Source: Sphingomicrobium sp. (GTDB lineage: Bacteria; Pseudomonadota; Alphaproteobacteria; Sphingomonadales; Sphingomonadaceae). Taken from it: a stretch of DNA of 6,583 nucleotides. Where the stretch lies: contig JASLBJ010000005.1 of the NCBI GenBank assembly GCA_030146725.1, positions 1-6,583 on the forward strand, given 5' to 3'. A program made the translations under genes and the position numbers. Shown in pieces: positions 1-5,187 of the stretch; the first letter of the stretch is position 1; every line of letters starts with the position of its first letter. The notes under the pieces were generated by a model. That model was given only the letters and a program-made list of their open reading frames with translations. It did not search any database and was not told the DNA's origin.

Positions 1-291
1 AGACTTATCTAGAGCCTACGTGCGACGCGGATCGGTCGAGCGCAACTCCCAGTGGCGGGTCGGCTGACCACCCGAACCAGCGTTTCGACACCGCGAAGTA
101 GGCATGTGGCGGCGGCGATCAGGTAGCTGAGGCCGTAGGCGCCTTGCTGATCGTTTGCGGGATCCTGTTGCCTGTCTTGGTCGCTGCTTCAGTGGCTGGT
201 GCACAGCGACGGAACGACCGAACTAGAGCGCTTTGGACTGAGGTGCCGTCAGGCGCGGAGCAGCGTCTGACGTGCTTCAGGTACGGTGATG

Positions 292-320
292 GGCAGGCGT
301 GGCTAACGATTCTGCCGCCG
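292..320 (+). repeat. Degenerate direct repeat, copy 1
   Basis: This 29-base unit matches 442-470 at 25 positions. The shared core is TAACGATYCTGCCGCCG. The two copies start exactly 150 bases apart, so they lie in the same reading frame. In that frame this copy reads QAWLTILPP, inside a frame open from 102 to 377. Three of the four differences between copies are synonymous in this frame (CAG/CAA, CTA/TTA, ATT/ATC). Confidence 0.5.
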
Positions 321-364
321 GTTCGAAGAACGCTGAACGGCCGCACGACCAAACCTGCAGGGCG

Positions 365-409
365 AGGAACATTGTAGCGGCGCGCCGAGCCGAGCCAAGT
401 CATGTTCCT
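365..409. repeat. 8-bp inverted repeat with 29-base loop
   Basis: AGGAACAT (365-372) is the exact reverse complement of ATGTTCCT (402-409). The loop contains the palindrome GGCGCGCC. A second small inverted repeat, TCATGT (400-405) / ACATGA (416-421), overlaps the right arm and would form an alternative hairpin. Arms of this length can arise by chance in a region this size, so function is uncertain. Confidence 0.3.
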
Positions 410-441
410 GGACCGACATGAGGCAACCAGCCGAAGTGACT

Positions 442-470
442 GGCAAGCGTCGTTAACGATCCTGCCGCCG
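442..470 (+). repeat. Degenerate direct repeat, copy 2
   Basis: This is the second copy of the 29-base unit at 292-320, with 25 of 29 bases identical. In the matching frame it reads QASLTILPP and is followed after one codon by a TAG stop (474-476). A possible 24-codon reading frame starts at ATG 402 and ends with this unit, but no Shine-Dalgarno sequence is visible, so I do not call it a gene. Confidence 0.5.
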
Positions 471-551
471 CTCTAGCACCCTCAATCAACGAATGGCACG
501 CTGTGGTACGGCGGCGCAGAGGGCGAAGACAATCATCATAGCTTTTGGGGG

Positions 552-574
552 TTCCTGGTCTTTTTCCTAGTCTT
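552..574 (+). repeat. Imperfect 12-bp tandem duplication
   Basis: TTCCTGGTCTT (552-562) is repeated as TTCCTAGTCTT (564-574) with one mismatch and a period of 12 bases. It is pyrimidine-rich on the plus strand. It looks like a local duplication in non-coding DNA, with no function apparent. Confidence 0.5.
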
Positions 575-850
575 CATCCGAGGGCTGTCTCTGCGGGTGA
601 AGCAAAGCTGCGCTCGACCTATCACTCCCGCACCTTCGACAGCGAACTAGCGATTGCGGGGCCTTCTCATTCTTCATGTTGTTTGCGGCCACCACCGTCG
701 AGATGCCCGCAATCCCGAAGAGAGGGAGCAAGTTGCATCTGTGTTGCATGGTGCTGCCGAGCGCCAAAGGTAAATGGCTGGGATCAGGGAAAAGCGATGG
801 CAACACTGCGCAACCCAGATTGGGGCAGGGGAGGGCATCTGCCACCGCCA

Positions 851-866
851 AGCCTCTGATGAGGCT
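851..866 (-). terminator. Hairpin just downstream of tRNA-Gln
   Basis: On the minus strand this reads AGCCTC-ATCA-GAGGCT, a perfect 6-bp stem with a 4-base loop. It begins 10 bases after the encoded CCA end of the tRNA. No T-run follows it (the next bases are TGGCGG), so it is not a canonical intrinsic terminator. It could still pause or end transcription, or protect and guide 3' trimming of the precursor tRNA. Position and perfect symmetry are the only evidence. Confidence 0.4.
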
Positions 867-876
867 AGTCTAAAGC

Positions 877-950
877 TGGATGCCCCGCGAGGATTCGAAC
901 CTCGATTGACGGATTCAGAGTCCGTAGTCTTACCATTAGACGACGGGGCA
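877..950 (-). tRNA. trnQ: tRNA-Gln (anticodon CTG)
   Basis: This is a complete 74-base tRNA gene with an encoded CCA (877-879). The acceptor stem is TGCCCCG/CGGGGCA (7 bp), the D arm is GTCT-AATGGTA-AGAC, the anticodon arm is ACGGA-CTCTGAA-TCCGT, the variable loop is CAAT, and the T arm is CGAGG-TTCGAAT-CCTCG. The loop CTCTGAA places anticodon CTG at 916-918 (minus strand), which reads CAG glutamine codons. The first pair is U1-A72, usual for tRNA-Gln and recognised in organisms that make Gln-tRNA through the GatCAB amidotransferase, as many alphaproteobacteria do. The discriminator base is U. A strong -35 and a 17-base spacer lie just upstream, so it is probably transcribed alone with a leader of roughly ten bases. 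Confidence 0.96.
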
Positions 951-1113
951 GCGTAGCGCCGGCGCGGGATAGGAAGGGCGCTCGGGACTGTCAACGGCGC
1001 GGTTGGCCGGCAATCGGCGGAGCGCGCTTGCTCTTGGCCACGGTTCGGGATTAAACGAGCCTTAAGTCAGCCGGCGTTGTTGCGCGCGGTGAAGGATCAG
1101 AACGGGCACCAGC
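951..1113. promoter_or_regulatory. Divergent intergenic region, tRNA-Gln / phosphatase
   Basis: This 163-base gap separates the divergently transcribed tRNA-Gln and Ppx/GppA genes and must carry promoters for both. The tRNA promoter is clear. For the plus-strand gene I see only a weak candidate: TTGCTC near 1028, a 17-base spacer and TTAAAC near 1051, each matching the consensus at about half its positions. I see no recognisable operator. Confidence 0.3.
966..994 (-). promoter_or_regulatory. Sigma70-type promoter of tRNA-Gln
   Basis: On the minus strand a perfect -35 box, TTGACA (989-994), is separated by exactly 17 bases from TATCCC (966-971), which matches the first three positions of the -10 consensus. 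Transcription would begin near 958-960, about ten bases before the tRNA 5' end. The perfect -35, ideal spacing and position make this convincing despite the GC-rich -10. Confidence 0.65.
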
Positions 1114-2169
1114 ATGGCGCAGATCGCCAGCGCGCCGGCCTTGCATCACGGGCAACCGCGGCAGGGCGGGCCAGACGGACGAGGGTTGCCGGAACGGCGG
1201 CAGGGGCCGCGCCACACCTATGGCGCAATCGATCTTGGAACCAATAATTGCCGCCTGCTGGTGGCACGGCCAATCGACGGAAGCTTTACCGTCGTCGACG
1301 CATTTTCGCGCGTGGTCCGGCTTGGCGAGGGTTTGTCCCATAGTGGCCGGCTGTCGGACGAAGCGATGGACCGCGCCGTCGGTGCGCTTGCGATCTGTGG
1401 CGAGAAGCTGCGCCGGCGCAATGTCTCCATCTCGCGCTCGGTCGCGACCGAGGCATGCCGCCGGGCCGAAAACGGGCGCGAATTCATCGACCGGGTGGCA
1501 CGGGAAACCGGCATCCTGCTCGACATCATCCCACCGCAGGAGGAAGCGAGGCTGGCGGTGCTCGGCTGCCATAAATTGCTCGAGCCGGGCGATGGGCCGG
1601 CGTTGATCTTCGACATCGGCGGCGGCTCCACCGAGCTGGTGCTGGTCGACCAGGTCGACGGCGTTCCCAAGATTCGCAGTTGGTGGAGCGCTCCGTGGGG
1701 GGTCGTCTCGCTGACTGAAAGCGAAGGTAGCGAGATGATCGGCGGCGACGACCGAGTGCTTGCGTACAAGCGCATGCGCGAGCGCGCCCGGCGCGCCTTC
1801 GCCCGCTTTGCCGAAATGCTTCCGTCCGACCGCGAGGGTATCCGCCTGCTCGGTACGAGCGGGACGGTGACCACGCTGGCCAGCGTCTACCTCGCGCTTC
1901 CGTCCTACGACCGCCGCGCGGTCGATGGGCTGCACGTGCCGACCGAGGCGATGCAGCGGATAAGCCAGACCATCAGCGAGATGGATCATGCCGAGCGCTC
2001 GACGCTGCCATGTATCGGCCGCGAGCGGGCCGATCTGGTGGTCGCGGGTTGCGCGATCCTCGAGGCGATCGTCGAGATCTGGCCGGCCAAGAACCTGGGC
2101 GTCGCCGACCGCGGTATTCGCGAGGGCATCCTGCGCTCGCTGATGGCGCGCGACGGGTACGTCCTGTGA
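1114..2169 (+). CDS. ppx: Ppx/GppA family phosphatase (exopolyphosphatase / pppGpp phosphohydrolase type)
   Basis: This 351-residue cytoplasmic protein belongs to the ASKHA-fold Ppx/GppA family, which releases orthophosphate from polyphosphate or converts pppGpp to ppGpp. Which activity dominates cannot be told from sequence. Visible motifs in order: the phosphate-1 loop AIDLGTNNCRLLVA (38-51), ATEACRRAENG (111-121), the Glu-bearing EEARLA (143-148), the phosphate-2 loop LIFDIGGGSTELVLV (164-178), GTSGTVTTLA (247-256), IGRERADLVVAG (301-312) and GVADRGIREG (329-338). It stops where E. coli Ppx and GppA (about 500 residues) continue into an HD-like C-terminal domain, so this is the short single-unit form. 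The first 35 residues are a basic, probably disordered extension. ATG 1114 is the first start after an in-frame stop at 1090-1092; the only SD-like sequence (AAGGA, 1092-1096) is too distant, so the start is moderately uncertain. It probably forms an operon with rlmE. Confidence 0.93.
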   Translation: MAQIASAPALHHGQPRQGGPDGRGLPERRQGPRHTYGAIDLGTNNCRLLVARPIDGSFTVVDAFSRVVRLGEGLSHSGRLSDEAMDRAVGALAICGEKLRRRNVSISRSVATEACRRAENGREFIDRVARETGILLDIIPPQEEARLAVLGCHKLLEPGDGPALIFDIGGGSTELVLVDQVDGVPKIRSWWSAPWGVVSLTESEGSEMIGGDDRVLAYKRMRERARRAFARFAEMLPSDREGIRLLGTSGTVTTLASVYLALPSYDRRAVDGLHVPTEAMQRISQTISEMDHAERSTLPCIGRERADLVVAGCAILEAIVEIWPAKNLGVADRGIREGILRSLMARDGYVL

Positions 2170-2182
2170 CGGCGCGTTTTCG

Positions 2183-2839
2183 TTGAAGCACATCCGTACC
2201 GCCAAGGGGCGCAAGGTGTCGTCGACGCGGTGGCTCGAGCGGCAGCTCAACGATCCCTATGTCAAGCGCGCGAGAGCCGAGAATTACCGCAGCCGCGCGG
2301 CTTACAAGCTACTCGAGCTCGACGAAAAGTTTGGGCTGCTGCGTGGGGTCAGGACGGTGATCGACCTTGGCATCGCGCCTGGCGGGTGGAGTCAGGTGGT
2401 GCGGCGCAAAGTGCCCGCAGCGGCAATTGTCGGGATCGACCTGCTTCCGACCGACCCGATCGATGGGGTGACGATCCTGGAGCTCGATTTCATGGCCGAG
2501 GAGGCGCCGGGGCGGCTGCGTGATGCGCTTGGCGGACCGGCCGACCTGGTGCTGTCGGACATGGCGGCGAACACCGTCGGCCATCCGCAGACCGATCATC
2601 TGCGCACCATGGGCCTGGTCGAAGCAGGGCTCGAGTTCGCGATCGAAGTGCTTCGTCCAGGCGGGGCGTATGTTGCCAAGGTGCTTGCCGGTGGTGCCGA
2701 CAATGCATTGGTCGCGGCGATGAAACGCCACTTCGCAACCGTCAAGCACGCCAAGCCGCCGGCCAGCCGCAAGGGATCGTCGGAATGGTATGTGGTAGCC
2801 CAGGGCTTCAAGGGCGTGGCCCAGGAGCCCACAGGCTGA
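2183..2839 (+). CDS. rlmE: 23S rRNA (uridine2552-2'-O)-methyltransferase RlmE (FtsJ/RrmJ)
   Basis: RlmE uses S-adenosylmethionine to methylate the 2'-OH of U2552 in the 23S rRNA A-loop, a late step in 50S assembly. The 218-residue product matches the E. coli protein (about 209 residues) along its whole length. The SAM-binding motif is DLGIAPGGWSQ (61-71). The catalytic and substrate residues of the family are all present: K42 (YKLLEL), D86 (GIDLLPTDP), D126 (LSDMAAN), K166 (YVAKVLAG) and E201 (SSEWYVVA). The N-terminal SSTRWLERQLNDPYVKRA is the usual RNA-binding lead-in. No ATG is available: the earliest in-frame start is TTG 2183, without a clear SD. GTG 2216 has AAGGGG at 2204-2209 and would remove 11 residues while keeping the catalytic domain whole. 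The gene begins 13 bases after the phosphatase stop, implying cotranscription. Confidence 0.95.
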   Translation: MKHIRTAKGRKVSSTRWLERQLNDPYVKRARAENYRSRAAYKLLELDEKFGLLRGVRTVIDLGIAPGGWSQVVRRKVPAAAIVGIDLLPTDPIDGVTILELDFMAEEAPGRLRDALGGPADLVLSDMAANTVGHPQTDHLRTMGLVEAGLEFAIEVLRPGGAYVAKVLAGGADNALVAAMKRHFATVKHAKPPASRKGSSEWYVVAQGFKGVAQEPTG

Positions 2840-2952
2840 GCATACAAGGTAAAGGCTCACCCCGTGGCGGACGAGCCCTGACCTCAATCGGCGATACTGT
2901 CCGGCTTAGCCGTGGTCCGGTTCAGGCCGCGGCGGGAGGCGGCGATGGCGCG
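2840..2952. other. Convergent intergenic gap (rlmE / DsbA-like)
   Basis: This 113-base gap lies between genes whose 3' ends face each other, so transcription should stop here from both sides. The best structure I see is GGCTC (2854-2858) pairing with GAGCC (2873-2877) around a GC-rich loop, and it has no T-run on either strand. A bidirectional weak terminator or Rho-dependent ending is possible, but a terminator is not demonstrated. Confidence 0.3.
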
Positions 2953-3729
2953 TCAGCCGTTCGACCGGGCCTCGGCGATTGCTTCCTTGAGCGTCTCATA
3001 GCCCACCGCGCTGTTGATCACGCGGTTGCCGACGATGAACAACGGTGTGCCGGTCGCACCGAGCTGCCCGGCGACCTGGAAATTGCTCTTGAGCTCGGCC
3101 TCGATCGCCGGATCGTTGGGCAGGACCATCGGGATCCCGGCGGCTTTTGCTGCTGCCTCGACGGTCTGCGGCGCGGGACGGCCAGCCTCCCACTGGGCAT
3201 CGTAGAACTGCTTGAACCGCCCGGCCTTCGACGCGGCGAGCGACATGCGTGCGGCGACGACGCTTGCTTCTCCGAGGACTGGAAGCTCCTTGTAGACGAC
3301 GCGCAGCCCCTTGTCCTCCTTGAGCAACCGGTCGAGGTGCGCGTTGCTCGCCTTGCAATAGGGGCACGCGTAATCGTAATATTCGACCAGCACGACGTCG
3401 GGCTTAGCGGCTCCCCGCCACGAGCTTCCGAACGGCGTTTCGATTGCGGCGCGATTGGCGGCAAGCGCGGGCTCATACTGGCTGTCGCGGAGCTTGTCGG
3501 AGGTTTCGACGAGGATCTGCGGGTCGGCGAGCAGGCCCTGGCGAACGATCCGGGTGCCGACCAGCTGCGGTGCCGCAAGCAGCAGCAGGGCGGCGGTCAC
3601 CACCGCTCCGACGACGCCGCCGGCGAGCCCGGGCAGGAATGCCGACGGCCCCGGCTTGACTACATCCGGCCTGCCGACCCCCGCCTCGCTCACTTGTGTC
3701 TCGCTCCCTGATCCTTGCGTCTCGTTCAC
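2953..3729 (-). CDS. Membrane-anchored DsbA-like thiol:disulfide oxidoreductase
   Basis: This 258-residue protein has a hydrophilic N-terminus (1-30), one uncleaved-looking transmembrane segment (about 33-54), a linker, and a periplasmic DsbA-type thioredoxin fold (about 108-250). The active site is CPYC (C122, C125) after VLVEYYDYA, and the fold's cis-proline is in GTPLF (P229). The helical insertion between them (about 150-215) fits the DsbA/thioredoxin_4 family. It probably oxidises or isomerises cysteines in envelope proteins; CPYC differs from the CPHC of E. coli DsbA, so oxidase versus reductase use is open. The GTG start overlaps the TGA of the upstream protease gene by four bases (GTGA), and GAAGAAG just upstream serves as ribosome-binding site, implying translational coupling. 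A second in-frame GTG at codon 13 is less likely. No DsbB partner is in the window. Confidence 0.9.
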   Translation of the reverse strand: MNETQGSGSETQVSEAGVGRPDVVKPGPSAFLPGLAGGVVGAVVTAALLLLAAPQLVGTRIVRQGLLADPQILVETSDKLRDSQYEPALAANRAAIETPFGSSWRGAAKPDVVLVEYYDYACPYCKASNAHLDRLLKEDKGLRVVYKELPVLGEASVVAARMSLAASKAGRFKQFYDAQWEAGRPAPQTVEAAAKAAGIPMVLPNDPAIEAELKSNFQVAGQLGATGTPLFIVGNRVINSAVGYETLKEAIAEARSNG

Positions 3730-5111
3730 CGCTTCTTCTCGAAATTCTTGTCTTTTTTCTTCAGCTCGGTGCGTGACACCATGGCGATGTCCTGCGCTCG
3801 AAGATAGTCCGGAGTGCCCAGCGGGATGCCCTTGAGTGCCATCTCGGCACTGGCCAAAGCGAGCTTGGGCTTGCCCTCCAGGTTGTTGCGTTCGGCCGAC
3901 GCGAGGGCAGCGCGCCCAAGATCGCCTTCGCGATCGTAGATGATGCCGAGCTGATACCAGGCGAACGGGTTTTCATTGTCGCGACTGATCGCCGCCTTGA
4001 GCACCTGCTTGGCCTCGCTGAAATTGGCGCTCTTCTCGGTCGCGATCAGCGAATGGCCGAGCATCGCGGCGATGAGCGGGTGATTGCCCGAGCGCGCGCT
4101 TGCCTCGCGCAGCGGCGCGATCGCATCGGCGGGCCGGCCGGATTCAAGCAGGATCTGACCCTGCAGCTCGAGGAAGAAGGGGTCGTCCGGATCGGCCGCC
4201 AGCAACGCCTGCGCCTCGGACAGCGCTTTGTCGGGGTAGGCGCCGACATGGTAGGCATAGGCACGGGCGTAATGCGCGGGGACGCTCTTGTCGCTCTCGG
4301 GGTAGCGGGTAACCGCGAGCTTGGGATTGACGAAGCCGATCAGCTTGGCTTTGACCCGCTGGAAACGTGCATCGAGCCGGGTATCGACCGGGCGATCCCA
4401 GGCCGGGTCCTTGCTCAGCGCTGCCTGAAGCGTGGCGACGCGCTCGGTCGAAAGCGGATGTGTTCGGCCGTAACTGTCCTTCGCGTAGATCGCGAGGCGA
4501 TACTCCTGGTTGGCGAGCTTCTTGAAGAACTCGATGCTGCCGCGCCCGCTGATCCCCGCAGCCGCAAGATATTTGGCGCCGGCGAGATCGGCGGAGCTTT
4601 CCTGGGTTCGGCTGAAGGCGAGAAACTTGCCCATCGCTGCCTGCTGGCCGGCCATCATGATGCCCATGCCGGCGTCTCCGGCACCCGCGGCGATGGCCAG
4701 CGCACCGAGCACCATGGTGGCGATAGTGATGCCCGTCGCCTCGCTTGCCCCGTCCTGGATGCGAATCGAATGGCCGCCGGCAACATGGCCAAGCTCGTGC
4801 GCGATCACCGCCTGCAACTGGCCGACATGGTCGGAGGCGGTGAGCAGGCCCGACTGGATGTAGACCGTCTGGCCCTGCGCGACAAAGGCATTGATCTCGG
4901 GATCGTTGAGCAGGACGACATTGGTCTTTGGGTCGAGCCCGGCTGCTGCAATCAGCGGCGCCGAGATGTCCCGGAACAGTATCTCGGTCTCGCTGTCGCG
5001 AAGCACCGACTGGGCGGCGGCGGGACGCGCTGCGGCCAGGCCCAGCGCAAGGGCGACCATGAACAGCCGCACGAAGCGGGCAAGCGGGAGCGTCATGCCC
5101 CCGCTTACCAT
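3726..5111 (-). CDS. Periplasmic M48 metalloprotease with TPRs (BepA/YfgC-like)
   Basis: This is a secreted zinc metalloprotease of the BepA type, which in E. coli assists or degrades outer-membrane proteins such as LptD at the Bam complex. Numbered from ATG 5111 (461 residues): signal peptide 1-33 (hydrophobic core, then ARPAAAQ, likely cut before Q34); zinc motif HELGH (105-109); third ligand E171 and D175 in ESSAD; a Gly/Ala/Met-rich hydrophobic stretch 125-155; and THPLSTERV (217-225), whose H218 aligns with the regulatory histidine described in BepA. From about 279 four helical pairs (for example PDKALSEAQALLAADPDDP) form a TPR domain. The tail is very basic (KKKDKNFEKKR). ATG 5111 has AGG seven bases upstream; ATG 5096 is an alternative. 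A GTG at 5231 would overlap rne and put 40 residues before the signal peptide, so I reject it. It follows rne and is coupled to the DsbA-like gene. Confidence 0.9.
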   Translation of the reverse strand: MVSGGMTLPLARFVRLFMVALALGLAAARPAAAQSVLRDSETEILFRDISAPLIAAAGLDPKTNVVLLNDPEINAFVAQGQTVYIQSGLLTASDHVGQLQAVIAHELGHVAGGHSIRIQDGASEATGITIATMVLGALAIAAGAGDAGMGIMMAGQQAAMGKFLAFSRTQESSADLAGAKYLAAAGISGRGSIEFFKKLANQEYRLAIYAKDSYGRTHPLSTERVATLQAALSKDPAWDRPVDTRLDARFQRVKAKLIGFVNPKLAVTRYPESDKSVPAHYARAYAYHVGAYPDKALSEAQALLAADPDDPFFLELQGQILLESGRPADAIAPLREASARSGNHPLIAAMLGHSLIATEKSANFSEAKQVLKAAISRDNENPFAWYQLGIIYDREGDLGRAALASAERNNLEGKPKLALASAEMALKGIPLGTPDYLRAQDIAMVSRTELKKKDKNFEKKR

Positions 5112-5154
5112 GTCATCGCCTGAACGAGTGATGAAACCAACTGCACGTGGCGGA

Positions 5155-5173
5155 GCAGCCCGGGATGGACTGC
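5155..5173 (-). terminator. Weak hairpin after the rne stop codon
   Basis: On the minus strand GCAGTCC pairs with GGGCTGC (7 bp including one G-U) around the loop ATCCC, beginning about 15 bases after the rne TGA. No T-run follows, so it is not a clear terminator. It may attenuate readthrough from rne into the protease gene or stabilise the 3' end of the rne message. Confidence 0.25.
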
Positions 5174-5187
5174 CCGCCCGCGCTCGG

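Larger units (their letters stand above)
1..876. other. Gene-free stretch downstream of tRNA-Gln
   Basis: I find no supportable gene here. The open frames are short (about 105 codons or fewer), start at TTG or other weak codons without a Shine-Dalgarno sequence, overlap one another on both strands, and give Arg/Pro/Ser/Cys-rich translations typical of antisense or random reading. One frame open from 102 to 377 contains a hydrophobic run (LLIVCGILLPVLVAASVAGA) that resembles a signal or membrane segment, but nothing else supports it. The stretch contains a degenerate direct repeat (292-320 / 442-470), an imperfect 12-bp tandem pair (552-574), an 8-bp inverted repeat (365-372 / 402-409), and a CGGGT/ACCCG pair (56-60 / 70-74). 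It faces the 3' end of the tRNA, a common integration side, but I find no second copy of the tRNA end. Confidence 0.6.

Noticed and set aside
144..377. 77-codon frame with a signal-peptide-like hydrophobic start
   Set aside because: It has a TTG start, no SD, no recognisable domain and an Arg-rich remainder. It is mentioned in the gene-free region but not called.
545..859. Frames of about 100 codons on both strands left of the tRNA
   Set aside because: They have weak start codons and no ribosome-binding sites. Compositions are rich in Pro, Ser and Cys with no family resemblance, and some run into the tRNA.
877..900. tRNA 3' end as an attachment site of an integrated element
   Set aside because: No second copy of this segment and no integrase occurs in the window. 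The idea is kept only as a question in the findings.
1051..2250. Long minus-strand reading frame of 399 codons
   Set aside because: It is the complement of the Ppx/GppA gene, whose family motifs are unmistakable. The antisense translation is Arg/Pro/His-rich with no recognisable domain, as usual in GC-rich DNA.
2785..3711. Plus-strand reading frame of 308 codons
   Set aside because: It begins inside rlmE and lies opposite the DsbA-like gene, which has CPYC, cis-Pro and a membrane segment. The frame has no family signature.
4053..5123. Plus-strand reading frame of 356 codons
   Set aside because: It is antisense to the M48 protease gene with HELGH and TPRs, and has no SD or domain of its own.
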